From JBFHRB01 sp041591915 (GTDB taxonomy: Bacteria > Actinomycetota > Nitriliruptoria > Nitriliruptorales > Nitriliruptoraceae), in NCBI GenBank assembly GCA_041591915.1, contig JBFHRB010000035.1, positions 1 to 17,534 on the forward strand: a stretch of DNA of 17,534 nucleotides, written 5' to 3'. Numbering within the stretch: the first letter of the stretch is position 1; each line of letters starts with the position of its first letter. Shown here piece after piece: positions 6,406-13,205 of this stretch. A model generated the notes under the pieces. It worked only from the letters and a program-made list of their open reading frames with translations. It did not search any database and was not told the origin of the DNA. Both the position numbers and the translations under genes were made by a program.

Positions 6406-6708
6406 ATGAACGAGACCACGACCCCCGGTGGGACCGCCATCGTCGAGGAGGACTCCTTCCCGACGCAACGCCCCTGCACGCGCTGTGACAGCGACCAGCA
6501 CCTCGTCGGTGCGTTCGACGGGCTCGGCAAGTACCGGTGCGACAGCTGCGAGATGGTCGTGGGCTTCGACGTGGCCGCGGACGTTCCCGAGTTCCTGCTG
6601 CACCGAGGCGTCCCGAGCCGGTACACCAAGGAACGCTTCGGTGACCGCCTCATGAACGCCGAACTCCGGATCGAGCACCGCGACCGCGAGCTCTCCACCA
6701 CGGACTGA
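6406..6708 (+). CDS. Small zinc-ribbon protein of unknown function
   Basis: A 100-aa protein with one clear treble of features. It has a Ser/Thr-rich leader (1-20), a four-cysteine zinc ribbon (C24-x2-C27 and C45-x2-C48, the second pair in KYRCDSCEMVVGFDV), and a charged C-terminal part ending in a helical ERFGDRLMNAELRIEHRDRE segment. I do not recognise the family by name. The ATG at 6406 is preferred over an in-frame upstream start at 6304, because the extension has no homology-like character and crosses a palindrome. It leads a tight set with the TerC protein (9-base gap) and RNase HI. A nucleic-acid or metal-related role is plausible but unproven. Confidence 0.75.
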   Translation: MNETTTPGGTAIVEEDSFPTQRPCTRCDSDQHLVGAFDGLGKYRCDSCEMVVGFDVAADVPEFLLHRGVPSRYTKERFGDRLMNAELRIEHRDRELSTTD

Positions 6709-6717
6709 GGCACACCC

Positions 6718-7764
6718 ATGCTGCTCGCCACCGAGGCGACGAGCGGCGCGATCTCCTCACCGGTGTCCTTCTGGGCCTGGGTCGGGTTCGTCGCCCTCAT
6801 CTTCGCCCTCCTGCTCTTCGACCTCTTCGTCGTGCACAAGGACGCCCACGTGGTGTCGGCGCGCGAGGCCGGCATCTGGTCCGCGATCTGGATCGCACTC
6901 GGCCTCGCCTTCAGCCTGGTCATCCTCTTCATGTACCCCGATGCCATCGCGGGCGAGCGGACCCAGGAGTACCTGAGCGGCTACCTGATCGAGAAGAGCC
7001 TCTCGGTCGACAACCTCTTCGTCTTCGTCCTCATCTTCGGGTTCTTCGGGGTCCCGTCCGAGTACCAGCACCGAGTCCTGTTCTGGGGCATCCTCGGCGC
7101 CCTCGTCTTCCGCGGCATCTTCATCGCGATCGGCGCCGTCCTGCTCGCGCAGTTCTCGTGGGTCGCCTACGTCTTCGGTGCCTTCCTCGTGTACACGGGC
7201 GTCAAGATCGCGCGGCACGACGAGGTCGAGGTCCATCCCGAACGCAACCCCGTCCTGCGACTGATGCGGCGCATCATCCGCGTGACCAACGACTACGACG
7301 GCCAGAAGCTCGTCACGCGCCGTGAGGGCGCCCTGTGGGCGACCCCGCTGCTCGCCGTGCTGGTTGTGGTCGAGACCACCGACGTCATCTTCGCCGTCGA
7401 CTCGATCCCGGCGATCTTCGGCATAACGAGCGACCCGTTCATCGTGTTCACGTCCAACGCCTTCGCCCTGCTGGGGCTGCGGGCGCTCTACTTCCTGCTG
7501 GAGAACGCGGTCCGGAAGTTCCACTACCTCGGCAAGGGCGTGGCGATCATCCTCGTCCTCGTCGGCATGAAGCTGATCGTCGAAGAGGCCACGGACATCC
7601 ACCTCGCCGCGTGGATCCCGCTCTCGCTCATCGGCCTCGTGCTCGGCGGCGCCGTCTGGCTCTCCTACCGTCGCGAGACCCAGATCCAGGCCCAGGCGGC
7701 CCCCGAACTCGAACACGCCGCCACGGCCGTCGATGCCACGGACTCGGCTGAGGACACCGAGTGA
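6718..7764 (+). CDS. TerC/Alx-family integral membrane protein
   Basis: A 348-aa polytopic membrane protein of the TerC family (includes E. coli Alx and B. subtilis MeeF/MeeY), implicated in Mn2+ export and metalation of secreted enzymes. About eight hydrophobic helices are visible, starting at residues 18-39 and 52-73. Two family signatures carry the conserved acidic residues: SVDNLFVFVLIFGFF (about 96-110) and ETTDVIFAVDSIPAIF (219-234). A cytoplasmic His/Arg-rich loop lies near 165-205, and a hydrophilic tail follows residue 325. TGAGG, overlapping the preceding stop, serves as ribosome site 7 bases before the ATG. No yybP-ykoY-type Mn riboswitch is possible in the 9-base gap. Family confidence is very high; Mn2+ as substrate comes from the family. 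Confidence 0.93.
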   Translation: MLLATEATSGAISSPVSFWAWVGFVALIFALLLFDLFVVHKDAHVVSAREAGIWSAIWIALGLAFSLVILFMYPDAIAGERTQEYLSGYLIEKSLSVDNLFVFVLIFGFFGVPSEYQHRVLFWGILGALVFRGIFIAIGAVLLAQFSWVAYVFGAFLVYTGVKIARHDEVEVHPERNPVLRLMRRIIRVTNDYDGQKLVTRREGALWATPLLAVLVVVETTDVIFAVDSIPAIFGITSDPFIVFTSNAFALLGLRALYFLLENAVRKFHYLGKGVAIILVLVGMKLIVEEATDIHLAAWIPLSLIGLVLGGAVWLSYRRETQIQAQAAPELEHAATAVDATDSAEDTE

Positions 7765-8426
7765 CCTCCGCCACCTGTGGGACGTGCGGGAAGGGCTTCG
7801 AGGTCTCGGCGGACCTCCGGCAGCGCTATCCCGGCTGGACCCCGAGCGAGTGCCCCGACTGCTACCGCAAGGGCAACGGCGGGTCCTCGCGGGCGAGTCG
7901 GGCGGCCCCGCGCGCACGCGCCTCGTCGGCCCAGGCCAGGGTCGAGGAGGACCTCAGCATCATCGAGGTCCTCGAGCGCTACACCGACGGGCCGGACACC
8001 GGCGTCTTCACCGACGGCAGTGCCCATCCCAACCCGGGGCCCGGCGGATGGGGTGCGGTCTACGTCATCGACGGCGAGGTCGTCGACCAGGCGTACGGGC
8101 ACGACCCGGACACCACGAACAACCGCATGGAGCTCCAGGCACTGATCGAAGGGACGCGACTCGTCCCCGAGGGACGTGGGGCGACGCTCTACACCGACAG
8201 CCGCCTGTGCAGCCAGACGATCAACGAGTGGGCGGCCGGGTGGAAGGCGCGGGGCTGGAAGCGCAAGACCGGGCCCATCGCCAACCTCGACCTCGTCCGG
8301 GAGCTGTACGGCATCATCGAGTCTCGGCCGGAGCTCGAGATCGAGTGGATCAAGGCACACGTCGGCTACCGCTGGAACGAGTACGCGGACGCGCTGTCGA
8401 CGGCGTACCGCCGCGACGAGCTCTGA
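7761..8426 (+). CDS. rnhA: Ribonuclease HI with an N-terminal zinc ribbon
   Basis: Degrades the RNA strand of RNA-DNA hybrids (R-loops, Okazaki primers) in the cytoplasm. The 221-aa protein has a type 1 RNase H domain at about 80-218. Catalytic residues are D85 (FTDGSAHPNPGPGGWG), E124 (NRMELQALIEG), D146 (YTDS) and D210 (NEYADAL), with the flexible-loop histidine H200 in KAHVGYRWNEYAD. Residues 1-40 add a zinc ribbon (C6-x2-C9, C31-x2-C34), joined by a 25-residue Arg/Ala/Ser linker; E. coli RNase HI lacks this. The start is GTG at 7761, overlapping the terC stop by 4 bases (GTGA), so translation is probably coupled. The function of the added ribbon is unknown. Confidence 0.93.
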   Translation: MTSATCGTCGKGFEVSADLRQRYPGWTPSECPDCYRKGNGGSSRASRAAPRARASSAQARVEEDLSIIEVLERYTDGPDTGVFTDGSAHPNPGPGGWGAVYVIDGEVVDQAYGHDPDTTNNRMELQALIEGTRLVPEGRGATLYTDSRLCSQTINEWAAGWKARGWKRKTGPIANLDLVRELYGIIESRPELEIEWIKAHVGYRWNEYADALSTAYRRDEL

Positions 8427-8471
8427 CAAGTCGGCCGGGACGGATCGCTCGCCGAGCGCTCCATCTACCCG

Positions 8472-8477
8472 TAACGT
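8472..8477 (+). promoter_or_regulatory. -10-like TAACGT giving a probable leaderless start at 8485
   Basis: TAACGT matches TANNNT and ends 7 bases before the ATG at 8485. No purine-rich ribosome site is present between them. Transcription would start at or beside the ATG. No -35 is evident. Confidence 0.45.
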
Positions 8478-8484
8478 TGGCGTC

Positions 8485-9654
8485 ATGGCTACCGACGACA
8501 AACTCATCCAGGAACTGCTCGACCTGACGGATGACGTGGGCATCCTGTCGTTCTACGTCGGCATGACCCCCGAGGAGGCCATGCCGCAGCCGAAGTGGCC
8601 CATCGAGTTGCGCAACGCCATGCGGGACCTCCGGGAGGGGCTGGCAACGGCCGACCATGGAGCCCGTGCGGTCATCGAGAAGCGCCTGGACTCGCTCGAG
8701 CCCCGGCTCCACGACCTGATGGACCCGTCCGCGCACGGGCGGGGACGTGCGCTCTTCGTCCGGATCAGCGACGGCAGCACGGTCGAGACCCACAGCCAAC
8801 TCCCGTTCCGCACCCGCGCGGTCCTCGGCGAACGTGCCGTGGTTCACCCGATCGTCGTCGCCCGTGCCGTCGGACGCCCTGCCGGTCTCGTCGCCGCTCG
8901 CCGCGACAGCGTGACCGTCGTCCACTGGGCCGACGGGCACGCCGACGAGGTGCTCCAGCGCACGTTCATCGCTCCGACGGTCGAGGAGTCTCAGAAGCTC
9001 GGGCCATCCGGCGACAACCCCGCCCTCGGCATGCAGGGTCAGGTCCACGAGGAGCGCTACCTCGCGCACGTCGACGCCAATCGCGAGCGGTTCCTGCGCA
9101 CGGTGGCGGGCGAGATCGCCGACTGCGCGAAGTCCCGGAACTGGGAACGCGTCGTGGTCGCCGGCCCGGCCGACATCCGGCGTTCCATCATGCAGGAACT
9201 CCCCGATCGACTCCGACTCGTGGACGTCGACCGGGTTCCCGAGGCCACGACGCCGCCCGAACTCGCCGATGAGGTCTGGCACGCTCTGCGCGACGATCGC
9301 GAGGCGGCCAATGCCGCCCTCGTCGAGGCCGTCGAAGCTGACGCTGCGGCGGATGGGCAGGTCGCCCTCGGACTGGCCGCGGTGACGAACGCGCTGAACG
9401 AGGCGCGCGTCCAGCACCTGGTGCTCGATGCCGACGCCGAGGCCAGCGGTTTCCGCACGAGCGAGGGACAGCTGTTCGCCTACCCGGACAACGACGCTGG
9501 TGACGTCGGCTACGAGGTGCACGAGGAGCCGCGACTCGTGGAGCGCATGGTGCAGCGAGCCTTCGAGACCGGGGCCAGCGTCACGCCGGTGGACGGCGGC
9601 GCGGCAGAGCGACTCCGCCGCCACGACGGCGTTGCGGCCCGACTCCGCTGGTAG
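8485..9654 (+). CDS. baeRF/Vms1-type bacterial eRF1-like protein (putative peptidyl-tRNA hydrolase)
   Basis: A 389-aa cytoplasmic protein resembling the bacterial eRF1-like (baeRF) families, related to Vms1/Ankzf1, which are proposed to release peptides from stalled ribosomes. An N-terminal alpha/beta segment (LLDLTDDVGILSFYVGMTPEE) is followed by the VLRF1-like core with MQGQVHEERYLAHVDANRERFLRTVAGEIAD near residues 180-212 and VVVAGPADIRRSIMQELP soon after. The end, LVERMVQRAFETGASVTPVDGGAAERLRRHDGVAARLRW, looks like the L7Ae-type third domain of eRF1. No canonical GGQ is seen; the GMQGQ glutamine is the candidate catalytic residue. The ATG at 8485 is chosen over longer in-frame starts that overlap rnhA. 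The exact baeRF subfamily is uncertain. Confidence 0.82.
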   Translation: MATDDKLIQELLDLTDDVGILSFYVGMTPEEAMPQPKWPIELRNAMRDLREGLATADHGARAVIEKRLDSLEPRLHDLMDPSAHGRGRALFVRISDGSTVETHSQLPFRTRAVLGERAVVHPIVVARAVGRPAGLVAARRDSVTVVHWADGHADEVLQRTFIAPTVEESQKLGPSGDNPALGMQGQVHEERYLAHVDANRERFLRTVAGEIADCAKSRNWERVVVAGPADIRRSIMQELPDRLRLVDVDRVPEATTPPELADEVWHALRDDREAANAALVEAVEADAAADGQVALGLAAVTNALNEARVQHLVLDADAEASGFRTSEGQLFAYPDNDAGDVGYEVHEEPRLVERMVQRAFETGASVTPVDGGAAERLRRHDGVAARLRW

Positions 9655-9775
9655 GCCTGACCGACCTGCGCGCTTCGTCCACCCGCTGCGGACGGCTTCG
9701 GGCTGGCTATATAACGACCTAGTAGCACCGGGGCATCGTTGGAAAGGGTCCTCGCCGCCACCGGGGGCGGGGCCG

Positions 9776-9809
9776 TACCCTTGACGCGGCGGATGCGACG
9801 TGCGTCCGC
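9776..9809 (+). promoter_or_regulatory. Candidate -10 (TACCCT) followed by a leader hairpin
   Basis: TACCCT at 9776-9781 matches TANNNT. About 7 bases on, GCGGATGC (9789-9796) and GCGTCCGC (9802-9809) form an 8-bp stem (one G-T pair) with a 5-base loop, ending just before the GGAGG ribosome site of the gene at 9822. The transcript would thus begin almost at a hairpin that could protect or regulate it. An unusually AT-rich TATATAAC patch also lies at 9708-9715. The hairpin is seen; the promoter is inferred. Confidence 0.35.
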
Positions 9810-9821
9810 GGTGGAGGCACG

Positions 9822-10565
9822 ATGCGGATCCAGAGCGGTCCACCGGAGCCGATCCGCAACGATCGGATCCTGCGCCCGCGCACGCCGTCGACGGACGCGG
9901 CGCCGGACACCGCGCCCGCAGGGGGAGCGGCAGCCGCAGGTGAGGTCACCGCGACCACCAGCCTGGGGGCCGACGTCCGGGCTGAGACCGCGCCCGCCCG
10001 CGCGGCACTGGCTGGGTCCCAGGACGGTGCCACGGTCGCGTCCATCGCGTCCGAGGCGCTCGGCGCCGTGGCAGCCGTGCTCGGGGATGCGGCCGCCTCC
10101 GGCGATGTCTCCGGTGTCGAGGCCGCGGTGGGCGGTGTCGTCAGCGGAGCCGTGTTCGGCGGCCAGCCCGTGCTGGGTGACCTCTCATCGGCGCCGCTCG
10201 AGTTCGTCACCGGGGCCGACGGTGCGACGACCGTGATCGCCGAGGACCTGCGCGTCGACCTGCGCGGGGGAGCGGGTGTCGTCTCGGTGGACGTGCTCGG
10301 TGCACCTCCGACCGAGGTCGCCGACCGCGCCGCCGCCGCGATCGAGCAGCTGACGTCCGTGCAGACGCGCATCGAGGAGTTGCGGGCCGCCTTCGCCGAG
10401 TATGCGATCACGGCGGTCGAGCAACTCACCGGCGAGATCCTGACCACGGCCGAGGTCGAGGAACTCCTGGGGCAGGCCGTCTCGGGCCTCCGATCGAACG
10501 GTGGGCTCGGGGTCTCCGCCCAGGCGAACCTGCCGGAGGGAACCCCCGACCGCGTCCTCGGCTGA
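9822..10565 (+). CDS. Hypothetical helical protein, faintly flagellin-like at its C-terminus
   Basis: A 247-aa protein I cannot assign. Residues 1-60 are low-complexity Ala/Pro/Thr with no signal peptide (the start MRIQSGPPEPIRN is not hydrophobic). Residues 60-115 are small-residue helices (ALGAVAAVLGDAAASG). A beta-rich section follows (SAPLEFVTGADGATTVIAEDLRVDL, then VVSVDVLG), and residues 160-205 are a long heptad-like helix with an EQLTSVQTRIEELRAAF segment. The beta-then-helix order and the QTRIEELR stretch are reminiscent of the flagellin C-terminal half, but no flagellar gene is nearby and the resemblance is weak. The ATG at 9822 has GGAGG 4 bases upstream. It converges on the M14 peptidase gene. 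Confidence 0.7.
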   Translation: MRIQSGPPEPIRNDRILRPRTPSTDAAPDTAPAGGAAAAGEVTATTSLGADVRAETAPARAALAGSQDGATVASIASEALGAVAAVLGDAAASGDVSGVEAAVGGVVSGAVFGGQPVLGDLSSAPLEFVTGADGATTVIAEDLRVDLRGGAGVVSVDVLGAPPTEVADRAAAAIEQLTSVQTRIEELRAAFAEYAITAVEQLTGEILTTAEVEELLGQAVSGLRSNGGLGVSAQANLPEGTPDRVLG

Positions 10566-10580
10566 TCTCGCAGGTGCCCG

Positions 10581-10600
10581 TGCGCCTGGGGTCAGGCGCA
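10581..10600. terminator. Bidirectional stem-loop between convergent genes
   Basis: TGCGCCTG and CAGGCGCA form a perfect 8-bp stem with a GGGT loop. It overlaps the stop and last codons of the M14 gene and lies 15 bases past the stop of the gene at 9822. Position between converging genes fits a shared terminator; no strong T tract is present. Confidence 0.55.
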
Positions 10601-12487
10601 GAGGTCGCCGACGTCGATGGTGTGGCCGCGGTCCACCACGACCTCGACGGTGCCGCGCGTCTCACCGCTGACCGAGCAGGTGACCGTCCAGGCCTCCTTC
10701 TCGCCGGGCGTCATCACGAAGCCCTTCGACCCCGGGATCTTGCGGGAGGCAACGAACGGACGGGTCGACGGGTTGACGTCGTACTCGAAGACCCCGTCCT
10801 CGGTCGTGACCATGGTCGTCTCGACCGTGTCGGTCATGGTCTCGCCGCTCCACAGCGGGAAGTCACCGGTCCGGCTGACCGTGATCTCGGCCCCGGCCGG
10901 GGCGATCCCCGTGACGAGGGAGTGGGTCCTGCGGTCGACCGCGTTCTCGAACGCGATGAAGTAGGACTCTCGCAGGCCGCCGCCGAGCGTCGTGTGCTGG
11001 ACGTGGTCGCCCTCGCAGTCGTCGCCGTACGGTGAGGTCGTCCGCTCCGCCTCCTGCTGGCCGATGGTGGTGCCCTCGACGGCCTTGAGGTTCTTGGCCT
11101 TGATGTCGGCGCCCGTGTACTCCTTGACCACCTGCGAGTAGCCGGGGTGGAAGCTCCCGCCAGAGGGCATGAGCTCGAACGTGTAGCCGTAGCCCCCGGT
11201 CGCGTTGTACGAGTAGTCCTCGGTCGTTCCGGTGGTGTCGTACAGCTCCCAGCCGAACTGGTTCGAGTACCCGTTCTGCGCCGTCATGCGCTCACCGAGC
11301 GCCTGGAGGCCGTAGTCCACGCCGTCCTCGCGGGTGAAGCACTCGTCCGGAGCGAAACCACGAGGGAGGCCATCGGGGCCCACCGTGCTGGGCTTGACGC
11401 CCACGGGGCGCAGCAACAGGTGCCCGCGCGTGTGGTTGGTGATGAGGGTCGTCACCTGGCGCGTCGAGATGAGCGTCCGGATCGCCTGCGTCTCGGGCTC
11501 GGAGAACGGCGCGTCGCCCCGGTACGTGCCGGAGGTCGGGTCGCTCGAGGCCCCGGGACCGCCCCACAGCCCGCCGTAGTTGCGGTTGAGGTCGACGCCG
11601 ACACCGGTCTGGCCGAGCGAGTACACCGCGATGCAGGTGCCGCTCGGCTGCTCGACGCCCGTGACGTACCGGCAGTTCTTGCGCTTCCAGGCGTTGCCGA
11701 GGCTGCTGGTGCTGACGTCCTCCGCGAAGCGGCGGGAGACCTGGAACCCGTCGGGGTTGGACACGGGGACGATGATGGCGCGGCCCCGGTCCAAGAGGTC
11801 GACGATGCGCTCGTGCTGGTCGTGCGTCGGGTCCGTGTAGCCCTGTAGGAGGTCGAAGGCGAACTCCATGGGCATCTCGGCGGACGGCCACTCACGGGCA
11901 TGGTGGACGCCGAACATCAGGAACACCGGCCGCCCGTCCTCGGGGCCATCGACATCGCGGCCGATCTCGATGCCGGCGAGGTCGAGACCCTCGACGCTCT
12001 TGCCGATCGAGATGCGCTTCGCCAGCGTCGGGTACTCGGCCACGAGGTGATCGATGTCCGCGTGGTAGTCCTCCAGGTGGCGGTACTCGGTGCGGCCCGA
12101 CGGAAGGTCGCTGACACCGACCTCGGCGGCCCAGGCACGGTCGGCCATGATCCGCTGGGACTCGTCCAGTACGAGGTCGGCGATCTCGACCTCCCAAACG
12201 AACCCGGCGTCGACGAGCTTGGCCTCGTCTGCGGCCGTGTGGAGCACGACCTCGACGTAGTCGTGCGAGGCGTGCTCGGTCAGGTCGAGGCCCAGCGCGG
12301 CGACCTCGTTGCGCGCCTCACGGGTCGGTGCGTCGACACGCACGACCTTCGGGGCGTAGTCCAGACCCAGATCGGCCGCCGTGACGACCTTGGGCGCGCT
12401 CGAGGCGTCCAACGCTGGCGTGAACGCGAACGCGAGGCTGGCGGCGAGGCCGAGCGCCGCGGCGGCCCGGAACGACGAACGAGGCAC
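10592..12487 (-). CDS. Secreted M14-family zinc carboxypeptidase
   Basis: A secreted metallopeptidase of 631 aa that removes C-terminal residues from peptides. A Sec signal peptide (1 to about 30: basic start, then an AAAALGLAASLAFAF core, then ALDASSA) is followed by a prodomain-like region to about 130. The M14 catalytic domain (about 133-455) has zinc ligands H196 and E199 in HHAREW, H352 in NHTRGHLLLRP, an NRN motif at 301-303 (DLNRNYGGLWGG) and the catalytic glutamate E438 in YTFELMPSG. Residues 480-631 look like a C-terminal beta-sandwich. The start is GTG at 12487; its ribosome site is poor, but the signal peptide supports it. Specificity (basic, hydrophobic or broad) is not readable. 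Confidence 0.92.
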   Translation of the reverse strand: MPRSSFRAAAALGLAASLAFAFTPALDASSAPKVVTAADLGLDYAPKVVRVDAPTREARNEVAALGLDLTEHASHDYVEVVLHTAADEAKLVDAGFVWEVEIADLVLDESQRIMADRAWAAEVGVSDLPSGRTEYRHLEDYHADIDHLVAEYPTLAKRISIGKSVEGLDLAGIEIGRDVDGPEDGRPVFLMFGVHHAREWPSAEMPMEFAFDLLQGYTDPTHDQHERIVDLLDRGRAIIVPVSNPDGFQVSRRFAEDVSTSSLGNAWKRKNCRYVTGVEQPSGTCIAVYSLGQTGVGVDLNRNYGGLWGGPGASSDPTSGTYRGDAPFSEPETQAIRTLISTRQVTTLITNHTRGHLLLRPVGVKPSTVGPDGLPRGFAPDECFTREDGVDYGLQALGERMTAQNGYSNQFGWELYDTTGTTEDYSYNATGGYGYTFELMPSGGSFHPGYSQVVKEYTGADIKAKNLKAVEGTTIGQQEAERTTSPYGDDCEGDHVQHTTLGGGLRESYFIAFENAVDRRTHSLVTGIAPAGAEITVSRTGDFPLWSGETMTDTVETTMVTTEDGVFEYDVNPSTRPFVASRKIPGSKGFVMTPGEKEAWTVTCSVSGETRGTVEVVVDRGHTIDVGDLCA

Positions 12488-12606
12488 GGGAGAACCGATC
12501 GGAGCGGGTCTGAAGTCGGGTGCAGACAGGGGATTCGACGCTCCGGGCGCCCGTTCCTGCCGGATCCGTACGTGCCTGATCGTTCTGGCCCCTCCCGCAG
12601 ACGCCC

Positions 12607-12622
12607 CATAAGCAACGTTATG
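12607..12622. promoter_or_regulatory. AT-rich dyad in the divergent gap upstream of the M14 gene
   Basis: CATAA and TTATG form an inverted repeat with a 6-base spacer inside a markedly AT-rich patch of an otherwise very GC-rich 257-base gap (12488-12744). On the minus strand a TAACGT (-10-like) overlaps it, about 125 bases ahead of the peptidase start. It is a plausible operator and promoter for the peptidase gene; no -35 is clear. Nothing else is recognised in the gap beyond a TATGAC hexamer at 12712-12717, before the next gene. Confidence 0.35.
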
Positions 12623-12744
12623 TAAACCGGACGACGAACGGGGTCCCGTGGCCGCCCGGAAGGTCGCCTCCCCCGTCCGATGGGCCGTACCCGGCCGCCT
12701 CGGGCGTCGGGTATGACTGCACTGCTGCGTCGTTGGAGGGGACC

Positions 12745-13185
12745 ATGCGGCAGTTCAAGTCCTTCGAGCCGCGCTACTCGACCAACACCATCCGCCGGTA
12801 CGGGATGTTGATGGTCGGCGTGACCGGCGCGGGCGTCGGCTTCATGGCCGGGATCACGATCTGGATGTGGCGGCTGGACCACCCGCAGTTGGCGGTCATG
12901 TTCGCCGGGATGACGATCGTCGTCGGCATCTCCATCGGGACGCTGTCGCTCCTGGTGTCCAACCTCGGCTCGATCTTCTCCGAAGGCACCGACCACTACA
13001 ACCGCACGCTGCTGGTGCTCGAGTCGCAGTCCGCGGAGCTGCAACGGAAGCTGAGCGACGTCGACCGCGCCCTCCACTCGCTGGGAAACACGTTGTCGCC
13101 AACCCCCACCTCGCTCGACCGGAGCAGCTCGACCGCGACGTCAGCGGACGAACCGACGGAGGCACTCCCCCTGCCGGCTCGCTGA
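12745..13185 (+). CDS. Small two-helix membrane protein with coiled coil, unknown function
   Basis: A 146-aa protein without a recognised family. A short basic N-terminus (1-19) leads into two transmembrane helices (about 20-42, MLMVGVTGAGVGFMAGITIW, and about 49-72). A predicted coiled coil then spans about 88-116 (LLVLESQSAELQRKLSDVDRAL), followed by a Ser/Thr/Pro-rich tail. By the positive-inside rule both ends are likely cytoplasmic. The ATG at 12745 has GGAGGGG 3-4 bases upstream; an earlier in-frame TTG at 12733 is rejected because it would precede that ribosome site. It lies 20 bases ahead of the lipoprotein gene. A scaffold or sensor role is possible, but nothing fixes it. Confidence 0.75.
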   Translation: MRQFKSFEPRYSTNTIRRYGMLMVGVTGAGVGFMAGITIWMWRLDHPQLAVMFAGMTIVVGISIGTLSLLVSNLGSIFSEGTDHYNRTLLVLESQSAELQRKLSDVDRALHSLGNTLSPTPTSLDRSSSTATSADEPTEALPLPAR

Positions 13186-13193
13186 GGCGTCGG

Positions 13194-13199
13194 TATCGT
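13194..13199 (+). promoter_or_regulatory. -10-like TATCGT giving a probable leaderless start at 13206
   Basis: TATCGT matches TANNNT and ends 6 bases before the ATG at 13206. GAGGG directly abuts the ATG and is too close to act as a Shine-Dalgarno, favouring a leaderless start. Confidence 0.4.
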
Positions 13200-13205
13200 C
13201 GAGGG

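Noticed and set aside
6709..6717. yybP-ykoY manganese riboswitch expected before a TerC/Alx gene
   Set aside because: The gap to the preceding gene is only 9 bases, and no such fold was seen upstream of the operon.
6757..7917. 386-residue minus-strand reading frame opposite terC
   Set aside because: Its Asp/Glu-rich translation is the antisense of a hydrophobic membrane protein; no start context or motif.
9700..9725. TATATAAC patch as a tRNA or phage attachment site
   Set aside because: No cloverleaf can be drawn and there is no integrase or duplicated flank; it is at most a promoter element.
8350..9843. 497-residue minus-strand reading frame opposite the baeRF gene
   Set aside because: It is antisense to a gene with clear family motifs; composition marks it as a shadow.
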